This document shows positions 1-4,392 of a stretch of DNA of 5,204 bases, in pieces. The notes under the pieces were generated by a model. It saw only the letters and a list, made by a program, of their open reading frames with translations. It was not told the origin of the DNA and did no database searches. Made by a program: the position numbers and the translations under genes. How positions within the stretch are numbered: position 1 is the stretch's first letter; the number at the start of each line of letters is the position of its first letter. The DNA comes from Terriglobia bacterium (GTDB lineage Bacteria > Acidobacteriota > Terriglobia > UBA7540): the NCBI GenBank assembly GCA_030042795.1, contig JASHYZ010000314.1, positions 1-5,204 on the forward strand. The letters run 5' to 3'.

Positions 1-1393
1 CTTTGGAACTGATGGCATCCGTGGCGTGGCAGGTGAATACCCGCTCGACCACGCGATGGTGTGGAAGGTGGGCTGTGCACTGGGACGAGTTCTCCGGGAA
101 AGCGAGGGCTCTGAGCCGGTTCGCGTGGTGCTCGGGCGGGATACACGGGAGTCCGGCGAGTGGCTGGCAAGCCTTATGGCCCGCGGCCTGGCCGCCACAG
201 GCGCCGAAGTAAGTGATGTAGGCGTCATCACCACCCCAGGGGTAGCTTTCCTGACGCGGCATCATCGCTTCGACGCCGGGGTCGTAATTTCCGCCTCGCA
301 CAATCCTTATCGCGACAACGGAATCAAAATTCTTTCCATCGCGGGCACCAAGCTGCCCGAGTCGGTTGAACTGCGTGTGGAGGAGGCGCTGCACAAGTTG
401 CAGATGCCCTCCCCCGCGATGTTTTCCATCGCGGGGCGCCGATCTGAGCTCGTTCAGGATTACCTCCATTTCCTCGAAGGCCTGGCCGGCAAGAATAACG
501 ACGTGCGCGTCCGGCGAGTGGTGATGGACTGCGCTAACGGAGCGGCTTCCGAGCTTGCCTCTGAATTGATGAGGCGGATCGGCGTTGAACCCATCGTGCT
601 GAACGCCGTACCTGACGGCCGTAACATCAACCTCGACTGCGGCTCGCTTCATCCGGAGGCGATGGCTGAAGCGACGCGCGCCGCGGGCGCTGACTTGGGC
701 GTGGCCTTTGATGGTGACGCGGATCGCGCCATCTTCGCCTCGAGTACGGGGCGCATCGTGGATGGCGATCACGTTCTTTATGCTGCGAGTCACTTCTTTG
801 CGGATCGTGGCGAGCTGCGCGGCGGAGCTGTGGCCGGCACTCTGATGACAAACTTCGCCCTGGAGCAAGCCTTGACGCGCCGGGGCATCGGCTTGAGGCG
901 CACGCCCGTCGGCGACCGTTGGGTGCTCGAGGAGATGCTTCGGTCCGGCATCAATCTTGGCGGCGAGCCATCCGGCCACATCATCTTTGCCGATCAGTCG
1001 CTCGCCGGCGATGGCCTCATTACGCTTCTCGAGATGCTGCGGATCATGACTGAGACCGGCCAGAGCTTGGAAGAGTTGGTATCTTCGTATTCTCCGTTAC
1101 CCCAGCTCATCGTTAATGTGCCTGTGCGAACGAAGCCGCCCTTGGAATCGATTCCGGCGGTCGCCGAAGCCGTCGAGAGCTGCCACCGCGATATCGATGG
1201 AAACGGTCGCGCCGTGGTGCGCTATTCGGGAACCGAATTGCTGGCGCGGGTGATGGTGGAGGCTGAGGACGCCGGACTTGTTCGAAGGCACGCTCACGGC
1301 ATTGCGGCGGCCATTGAGAATGCGATCGGGCAGGCGACTGGAATTATGGGCACAAGCCCGAACCTGGCAGAACCCCTCGAAGTTACTGAGTAG
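1..1393 (+). CDS. glmM: Phosphoglucosamine mutase GlmM (5' end just outside window)
   Basis: GlmM interconverts glucosamine-6-phosphate and glucosamine-1-phosphate in the cytoplasm, the step before GlmU in UDP-GlcNAc synthesis for peptidoglycan and lipopolysaccharide. The frame is open from base 2 and begins FGTDGIRGVAGEYPLD, the hallmark GlmM N terminus, so only a few residues are missing. The GTG at 26 is an internal valine, not the start. Motifs of the alpha-D-phosphohexomutase family appear in order: the phosphoserine loop SASHNP (catalytic Ser codon 296-298), the Mg-binding loop DGDADR (710-727), the sugar-binding loop GGEPSGH (959-979) and the phosphate-binding loop RYSGTE (1220-1237). 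About 463 residues are visible, slightly above the usual 445-455, because of a short unconserved tail. The loop and N-terminal wording fit GlmM better than phosphomannomutase or phosphoglucomutase. The frame is intact and ends in TAG. Confidence 0.97.
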   Translation, partial: FGTDGIRGVAGEYPLDHAMVWKVGCALGRVLRESEGSEPVRVVLGRDTRESGEWLASLMARGLAATGAEVSDVGVITTPGVAFLTRHHRFDAGVVISASHNPYRDNGIKILSIAGTKLPESVELRVEEALHKLQMPSPAMFSIAGRRSELVQDYLHFLEGLAGKNNDVRVRRVVMDCANGAASELASELMRRIGVEPIVLNAVPDGRNINLDCGSLHPEAMAEATRAAGADLGVAFDGDADRAIFASSTGRIVDGDHVLYAASHFFADRGELRGGAVAGTLMTNFALEQALTRRGIGLRRTPVGDRWVLEEMLRSGINLGGEPSGHIIFADQSLAGDGLITLLEMLRIMTETGQSLEELVSSYSPLPQLIVNVPVRTKPPLESIPAVAEAVESCHRDIDGNGRAVVRYSGTELLARVMVEAEDAGLVRRHAHGIAAAIENAIGQATGIMGTSPNLAEPLEVTE

Positions 1394-1437
1394 CTGCCGC
1401 CGAAGTGGCAGCGAGGCTGCCATGGCCGCCCTTTTTT
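1393..1437 (+). terminator. Terminator-like hairpin after glmM
   Basis: Just after the glmM stop, GGCAGC (1407-1412) and GCTGCC (1416-1421) form a stem with a three-base GAG loop. T1406-A1422 and a G-T pair extend it to about 8 bp. Six T residues follow at 1432-1437, but ten bases beyond the stem, which is loose for an intrinsic terminator. Another GCTGCC at 1393-1398 can compete for the same GGCAGC, so two exclusive hairpins are possible. It probably ends or attenuates glmM transcription before the secreted-protein gene. Confidence 0.4.
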
Positions 1438-1496
1438 GGCAACCTGCCAGGGTTGGAGCACATCGAGTGAACAGGAGCGCGGACCGCTATGGGCAC

Positions 1497-1503
1497 GGGA
1501 GGT
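1497..1503 (+). promoter_or_regulatory. Ribosome binding site that decides the start of the secreted protein
   Basis: GGGAGGT lies six bases before the ATG at 1510, a near-ideal Shine-Dalgarno. The earlier in-frame ATG at 1489 has only AGGAG at 1473-1477, eleven bases away. Starting at 1510 also gives a typical signal peptide beginning MRTRHS. The 1510 start is therefore preferred. Confidence 0.6.
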
Positions 1504-1509
1504 CAGGTT

Positions 1510-2352
1510 ATGCGGACGAGACATTCCCTCATTTTGGTTTCTCTGCTTACTCCGGCCCTGTCTGTTGCCGGACAGAACCCGACGCCGGCTCCCGCCACTC
1601 AAGCGCCGGCGCCCGTCGTAACGGAAACTCCGTCTGCTGATCCAGCAACGCCGGCTCTCGTTCGAAGCACGCCACCTTCCGCCGCCGCTGACGCATCGAC
1701 AGCCGGCCAGATCGTAGTGCCAGCAAACACCGCCATCCCGCTCGAGCTTCGCAACCAGATAAGTACGCGCACGGCCTATGTAGGACAGGCGGTTTATTGT
1801 GACACCATCTATCCCATCACCGTAAACAATCGCATTATTCTCCCCGTCCGCACCTACGTGAAGGGTGAGATCACCCAAGTCAAACGGCCGGGCCGCGTGA
1901 AGGGCAAGGCGGAGCTCGGATTGCGCTTCGATGAAATCACTTTGCCGAATGGCGTCACCAAGCCGCTGAGGGCCACGCTTTCAGGATTTGGCGGCAACGG
2001 GAAAGAGGGGTTCAGCGCCAAGGAGGGTAGGGTTGAGGGCGAGTCGTCGAAGGGCAAGGACGCAGAGACTATCGCAATCCCTGCAGGTGAGGGTGCTGGG
2101 ATCGGCGCGATCGCGGGCGCCAGCGGCCATCATACGGGCCTCGGCGCCGGAATCGGCGGTGCTGCCGGAGCGACGGGCGGCCTCGCCGCCGTCCTGTTGA
2201 CGCGCGGCAAGGAGGTGGTGCTGTCCCGAGGCACCAGCCTTGAGTTGCAGTTATCCGCACCCCTCAGCTTTTACGCTGACGAAGTCGAATCACCCTCCAA
2301 CAGTCTCGAGGGACCCGACCTAGGCCGCCGCGATCCCGGGCCGGGATTGTGA
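1510..2352 (+). CDS. Secreted VirB10/TrbI-like protein with glycine-zipper segment, function unknown
   Basis: This 280-residue protein has a signal peptide (about residues 1-20, basic RTRH then a hydrophobic core, likely cut after SVA) and a Pro/Ala/Thr-rich linker (22-66). A beta-rich domain follows (67-160), with the phrases VVPANTAIPLELRNQIST, GQAVYCDT, PVRTYVKGEITQVKRPGR and RFDEITLPNGV. Then come a charged stretch (163-187), a glycine-rich GxxxG-type segment (193-230) and a last strand (234-252) reading EVVLSRGTSLELQL. The order 'entry strand, RxxxPxGTxxxG-like strand, RFDxxxLPNG, hydrophobic segment, final strand' resembles the periplasmic domain of VirB10/TrbI of type IV secretion. No other secretion gene is nearby and the N-terminal membrane anchor is replaced by a signal peptide. 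I recall similar orphan proteins in Acidobacteria, annotated as hypothetical. An envelope structural role is inference. An alternative start is ATG 1489, seven residues longer. Confidence 0.85.
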   Translation: MRTRHSLILVSLLTPALSVAGQNPTPAPATQAPAPVVTETPSADPATPALVRSTPPSAAADASTAGQIVVPANTAIPLELRNQISTRTAYVGQAVYCDTIYPITVNNRIILPVRTYVKGEITQVKRPGRVKGKAELGLRFDEITLPNGVTKPLRATLSGFGGNGKEGFSAKEGRVEGESSKGKDAETIAIPAGEGAGIGAIAGASGHHTGLGAGIGGAAGATGGLAAVLLTRGKEVVLSRGTSLELQLSAPLSFYADEVESPSNSLEGPDLGRRDPGPGL

Positions 2353-2370
2353 GTGTCCAGTAGGCAGGAC

Positions 2371-2428
2371 TCACCACGGAGGGCACAGAGTATCTCTGTG
2401 TCCTCCGTGACCTCTGTGGTGAATTTTT
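2371..2428 (+). terminator. Long hairpin with T tract between convergent genes; dispersed-repeat type
   Basis: Bases 2375-2390 pair with 2394-2409 over 16 bp (one G-T wobble) around a TAT loop. The right arm carries a second near copy of its outer half: CCTCCGTG at 2402-2409 and CCTCTGTG at 2411-2418. The left arm can therefore also pair with 2411-2422 (11 of 12 matching from TCACCAC), while the CACAGAG/CTCTGTG core still forms. In that register the stem ends one base before five Ts at 2424-2428, a good intrinsic terminator for the secreted-protein gene. The wording (CACGGAGG, CACAGAG, CTCTGTGG) is one I remember as a dispersed repeat in several bacterial phyla. Confidence 0.6.
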
Positions 2429-2437
2429 CGTTGGGTT

Positions 2438-2451
2438 GCGGCTGAAGCCGC
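2438..2451. repeat. REP-like palindrome, left copy
   Basis: GCGGCTGAAGCCGC folds into a five-base-pair stem with a TGAA loop. Its 12-base core CGGCTGAAGCCG (2439-2450) is the exact reverse complement of CGGCTTCAGCCG at 2891-2902, on the other side of the zinc-ribbon gene. It is probably a member of the same dispersed palindrome family. Confidence 0.6.
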
Positions 2452-2517
2452 GCTGTGGTGAAGCTTCTGGGCAGCCTTCACTGCTGCATCCAACATTTTC
2501 GATTTTCCCCGCTAAGC

Positions 2518-2805
2518 TTACAGAAATACCACCGATTGCAGTCCGGAAATCTCGAAGCGTTTCCGGCAGCGCGGGTTCTTGCATTGCAGAAAGTCATCGC
2601 GGCGGATCATGTAAGACCGGAACTTGGCGAAACGCGCGCGGTCGCGCTCGTCAGCCGGGCCCCGCAGCGCCTTTCGCTTGGTGCGAATCAGCCACCGCAC
2701 TTCATACGTTTCGCTTTGGTGGCACTTGTCGCAGTTCAAGACCGCGGGCTTCGTTGTTTCGGTCTCATCGTAGAAATCACGCTCTTCCATATTCAGTAGC
2801 GGCAT
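2518..2805 (-). CDS. Small zinc-ribbon protein, function unknown
   Basis: This 95-residue protein starts MPLLNMEERDFYDETE and ends in SGLQSVVFL. Two cysteine pairs, C-D-K-C (residues 25-28) and C-K-N-P-R-C (75-80), would make one zinc ribbon. Between them lies a very basic, probably helical stretch (residues 37-72, rich in Arg and Lys, with DERDRARFAKFRSY). The layout resembles small nucleic-acid-binding zinc ribbons, but I cannot name a family. There is no signal peptide or membrane segment, so it is probably cytoplasmic. The ATG at 2805 has only a weak GAGCGA before it, and Met6 (codon 2788-2790) is a possible alternative start. Open frames on the opposite strand (2436-2846 and 2455-2799) overlap it, but neither shows a domain. 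It stands alone, convergent with the upstream secreted-protein gene and flanked on both sides by palindromic repeats. Confidence 0.75.
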   Translation of the reverse strand: MPLLNMEERDFYDETETTKPAVLNCDKCHQSETYEVRWLIRTKRKALRGPADERDRARFAKFRSYMIRRDDFLQCKNPRCRKRFEISGLQSVVFL

Positions 2806-2886
2806 TTCGCTCGGCTCTGCAATCTGAAACAGGGGCGACTTACTAACTCAGTTTACAGAACGCATTTAGTCCTGTCCGGTGTAAGA

Positions 2887-2906
2887 GGCACGGCTTCAGC
2901 CGTGCC
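2887..2906. repeat. REP-like palindrome 1
   Basis: GGCACGGCT (2887-2895) pairs perfectly with AGCCGTGCC (2898-2906), nine base pairs around a two-base turn, or eight around a TTCA loop. The core GGCTTCAGCC recurs inverted at 2440-2449. No T tract follows, so it is not an obvious terminator. Confidence 0.75.
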
Positions 2907-2926
2907 CTGGAGTTTCTACATTCACC

Positions 2927-2947
2927 GCATGGCCAAGATGGCCATGC
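2927..2947. repeat. Palindrome 2 (GCATGGCCA type)
   Basis: GCATGGCCA (2927-2935) pairs perfectly with TGGCCATGC (2939-2947) around an AGA loop. Its sequence is unrelated to the two flanking palindromes. I recall such CATGGCC palindromes next to GGCACGG palindromes in acidobacterial intergenic DNA. Confidence 0.7.
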
Positions 2948-2952
2948 TACGT

Positions 2953-2984
2953 GGCACGGGCTTCCAGCCCGTGCCCTTACGGGC
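2953..2984. repeat. REP-like palindrome 3, with a competing hairpin
   Basis: GGCACGGGCT (2953-2962) pairs perfectly with AGCCCGTGCC (2966-2975), ten base pairs around a TCC loop. It is a variant of palindrome 1 with a longer stem and loop. Its right arm GCCCGT (2967-2972) can instead pair with ACGGGC (2979-2984), so two exclusive folds exist. Confidence 0.75.
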
Positions 2985-3081
2985 TGCACTCTACATCACT
3001 TCTTAACGCGTTCTGTATACGTCACCACATAATTCGGCAGGATCAAACCTTAGCCTTTAGCGGCGCCGCTCGGCTTCGAGA

Positions 3082-3519
3082 TCACTGCTTTATGGGCGGC
3101 ACCGACTTCAAATAGGCCATGATTGCTTCAGCATCCTCATGGCTCATGTGATAAACGTGCATGGGCGGCCGGATGGCGCGCCCGGTCGGTTGCAGGCCTT
3201 TTTCGAGAACCATGGTCATGTCTGCGTCCGTGAAGCTTCCCTGGCCGGCGAGCGGCGGCGCGCGGAAGGCCCAGTCTGAGTAGCTTTGATTCGGTGTGAA
3301 CCACATAGGCGCGCCTTGGAGCCAGCGCGAGTGGTCAAGTTGGCCCTGGTCGTCGCGCGGCGAATGGCATTCGCCGCACATGGCTACGTCCTCCACCAGG
3401 TAGCGCCCGCGCTCCACCTGCGCATTGGCGCCGGTGGGAGCTACCGGCTTCTGCGCTGACGCTGCTACCCAACACATGCCTGCCATTAAGACAACTACAG
3501 CCACCAGAGTCTTCTTCAT
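3082..3519 (-). CDS. Periplasmic class I c-type cytochrome, monoheme
   Basis: This 145-residue protein has a signal peptide (residues 1-22: MKK, hydrophobic core, cut after ASA). The mature protein is a small soluble cytochrome c. The heme site CGECH (residues 48-52, bases 3364-3378) gives two thioether cysteines and the histidine ligand. Met120 in RPPMHVYHM is the likely sixth ligand, with Met125 as an alternative. Flanking phrases are typical of the cytochrome c domain: GRYLVEDVAMC before the heme, GQGSFTDADM in the middle, and EDAEAIMAYLKSVPP as the C-terminal helix. A Cys at residue 16 in the signal sequence lacks a lipobox. It should carry one electron between periplasmic partners, but no oxidase or dehydrogenase is adjacent, so its partner is unknown. 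AAGGAG sits six bases before the ATG, which fixes the start. Confidence 0.93.
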   Translation of the reverse strand: MKKTLVAVVVLMAGMCWVAASAQKPVAPTGANAQVERGRYLVEDVAMCGECHSPRDDQGQLDHSRWLQGAPMWFTPNQSYSDWAFRAPPLAGQGSFTDADMTMVLEKGLQPTGRAIRPPMHVYHMSHEDAEAIMAYLKSVPPIKQ

Positions 3520-3525
3520 TCCTCA

Positions 3526-3573
3526 CTCCTTCTCCATCCAGGCATTCTAACCTGTCTCGCCCCCTGCAGTGAA
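3526..3573 (-). promoter_or_regulatory. Candidate sigma-70-type promoter and RBS of the cytochrome gene
   Basis: On the minus strand TTCACT (3568-3573) and TAGAAT (3544-3549) are 18 bases apart. They match the -35 and -10 consensus at 4 and 5 of 6 positions. Transcription would begin near 3537, just ahead of the AAGGAG ribosome site (3526-3531). The short gap to the upstream gene (76 bases) allows read-through as well. Confidence 0.35.
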
Positions 3574-3595
3574 TGGCGCCGAGGGCTCACTCCGG

Positions 3596-4255
3596 TCAGT
3601 GGCCTGGTCCATCGGCCGTCCCCAGCAGGGATTTTGACTCATAACTGGTCAGCAGTTTATTGCTGGCGATCTTCTTGTCCAAAAGAAGATCGACTACTCG
3701 ACTCTTCTTGTTGACCCGATAGCCCTCAAGTTCTTCCTCAATTGCCCTGTCGATATAGAACTCATGCGGATCGTTCCGGGGCTTGTCGACAGAGCCTGAC
3801 CAATAATGAAAGATGATCCCGTATTCACCCTCGGCAATCCGCAACTCCGGAGTTGACGTCGATCGCCAGGTTAACCAAATCATTTTCGTGACGGAGGAGT
3901 TTGGCGGCACCGCCAGGGCGTGCGCTGACTCCTCCAGCTTAAAAGACAAGTCAGGGTTGAGAGTGACAAAATACCGCCATTCCATAAAAAACCTTTGGTC
4001 AGGACTCGACTTGCGAAAAATCGAGATCCCGCAGCGCAGCACGGTGCCTGTTCTCGGAGACTGGTTGAGGAAGGTCGCCGGAATATAGACCCCAAAACCG
4101 CCATCCGGCGGATAATAGATTTTGAATTCGGGCCCGATGACGTTTGAGAGCTTTGGAGGGCGGAATTGCGAGAAGATCAGCGCCACTGCGGAAACCACGA
4201 GACTCAAGAGAGCGATGACCGTGGAGAGATCGACGACGGTATGTACGCTGTGCAT
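3596..4255 (-). CDS. Single-span membrane protein with a beta-rich domain, unknown function
   Basis: I do not recognise a named family for this 219-residue protein. Residues 8-29 (VDLSTVIALLSLVVSAVALIF) form one clear membrane segment near the N terminus, and the rest is soluble. The segment is followed by FRPPK and preceded only by H and D residues. By the positive-inside rule the large domain might face the cytoplasm, though a periplasmic placement cannot be excluded. The soluble part alternates hydrophobic strands with phrases such as GPEFKIYYPPDGGFGVYIPATFLN, TVLRCGISIFRK and RFFMEWRYFV, suggesting a beta-sandwich up to about residue 165. A charged helical tail follows (RAIEEELEGYRVNKKSRVVDLLLDKKI). 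There is one Cys and no catalytic signature. GAGGG about seven bases before the ATG supports the start. It is separated by 76 bases from the cytochrome gene and by 137 from the amidohydrolase gene. Confidence 0.8.
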   Translation of the reverse strand: MHSVHTVVDLSTVIALLSLVVSAVALIFSQFRPPKLSNVIGPEFKIYYPPDGGFGVYIPATFLNQSPRTGTVLRCGISIFRKSSPDQRFFMEWRYFVTLNPDLSFKLEESAHALAVPPNSSVTKMIWLTWRSTSTPELRIAEGEYGIIFHYWSGSVDKPRNDPHEFYIDRAIEEELEGYRVNKKSRVVDLLLDKKIASNKLLTSYESKSLLGTADGPGH

Positions 4256-4291
4256 TGGAGCGCCCTCGCTGAACCGGCCAGCGAACTCTTA

Positions 4292-4359
4292 CGGCCGGAC
4301 TTCGGTTTTGAGTTTCACATCCGGCCGATAAACATACTTCTGACCGCCGCCGAATGCAA
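4292..4359 (-). promoter_or_regulatory. Candidate promoter and inverted repeat upstream of the membrane-protein gene
   Basis: On the minus strand TTGCAT (4354-4359) and TATGTT (4331-4336) are 17 bases apart but match consensus at only 3 and 4 positions. Just downstream, CGGCCGGA (4292-4299) and TCCGGCCG (4320-4327) form a perfect 8-base inverted repeat with a 20-base spacer, straddling the predicted start of transcription. That could be an operator or a leader hairpin. The 4256-4392 gap also holds GCCGAA/TTCGGC (4349-4354 and 4362-4367) just after the amidohydrolase stop, without a T tract. Confidence 0.25.
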
Positions 4360-4392
4360 CCTTCGGCTGGCTTTGGTCCATTCCAACCCTGC

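Larger units (their letters stand above)
2851..3020. mobile_element. Putative MITE-like element: inverted ends enclosing three palindromes
   Basis: Bases 2851-2868 match the reverse complement of 3003-3020 at 15 of 18 positions, including an unbroken ACAGAACGC/GCGTTCTGT. The enclosed DNA holds three near-perfect palindromes (2887-2906, 2927-2947, 2953-2975) and no convincing ORF. Size, terminal inverted repeats and lack of coding capacity fit a miniature inverted-repeat element. If the true ends are CAGAACGC, the bases just outside on both sides are TA, as expected for a TA target duplication. However, TA is its own reverse complement, so this is weak evidence. No transposase is present in the window. 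It lies upstream of the zinc-ribbon gene and downstream of the cytochrome gene. Confidence 0.45.
2806..3081. other. Non-coding, palindrome-rich gap between zinc-ribbon and cytochrome genes
   Basis: These 276 bases hold the putative inverted-repeat element at 2851-3020. The 45 bases next to the zinc-ribbon start should carry that gene's promoter and ribosome site, but I see no convincing hexamer pair. Beyond the element, 3021-3081 contains a perfect 12-base palindrome, AGCGGCGCCGCT (3059-3070), just past the cytochrome stop. It lacks a T tract, so I do not call it a terminator. Confidence 0.6.

Noticed and set aside
26..28. GTG as the start of glmM
   Set aside because: The same frame is open upstream to base 2 and encodes the conserved FGTDGIRG motif, so the gene starts outside the window.
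1489..1509. Upstream ATG as the start of the secreted protein
   Set aside because: Its ribosome site is weaker and further away, and it would put an odd GTGGQV extension before a normal signal peptide. Kept only as an alternative.
1294..1878. 194-residue open frame on the minus strand
   Set aside because: It overlaps the conserved end of glmM and the signal peptide and first strands of the secreted protein, shows no domain or plausible composition, and is a GC-rich shadow.
1510..2352. Evidence of a type IV secretion or conjugation locus
   Set aside because: Only one VirB10-like domain is present, with no VirB4, VirB9, relaxase or coupling protein in the window.
2436..2846. Plus-strand open frames opposite the zinc-ribbon gene (also 2455-2799)
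   Set aside because: They lack motifs and have no clear ribosome site; the minus strand carries ordered cysteine pairs in a compact protein.
2371..3020. CRISPR array
   Set aside because: The repeats are palindromes of different sequence at irregular spacing, without a repeated unit and unique spacers, and no cas genes are visible.
3059..3070. AGCGGCGCCGCT palindrome as terminator of the cytochrome gene
   Set aside because: It folds into only a very short stem and has no T tract in the minus-strand direction.
2518..3519. Toxin-antitoxin pair or defence island
   Set aside because: The small zinc-ribbon protein has no overlapping partner gene, and the neighbour is a housekeeping-type cytochrome.
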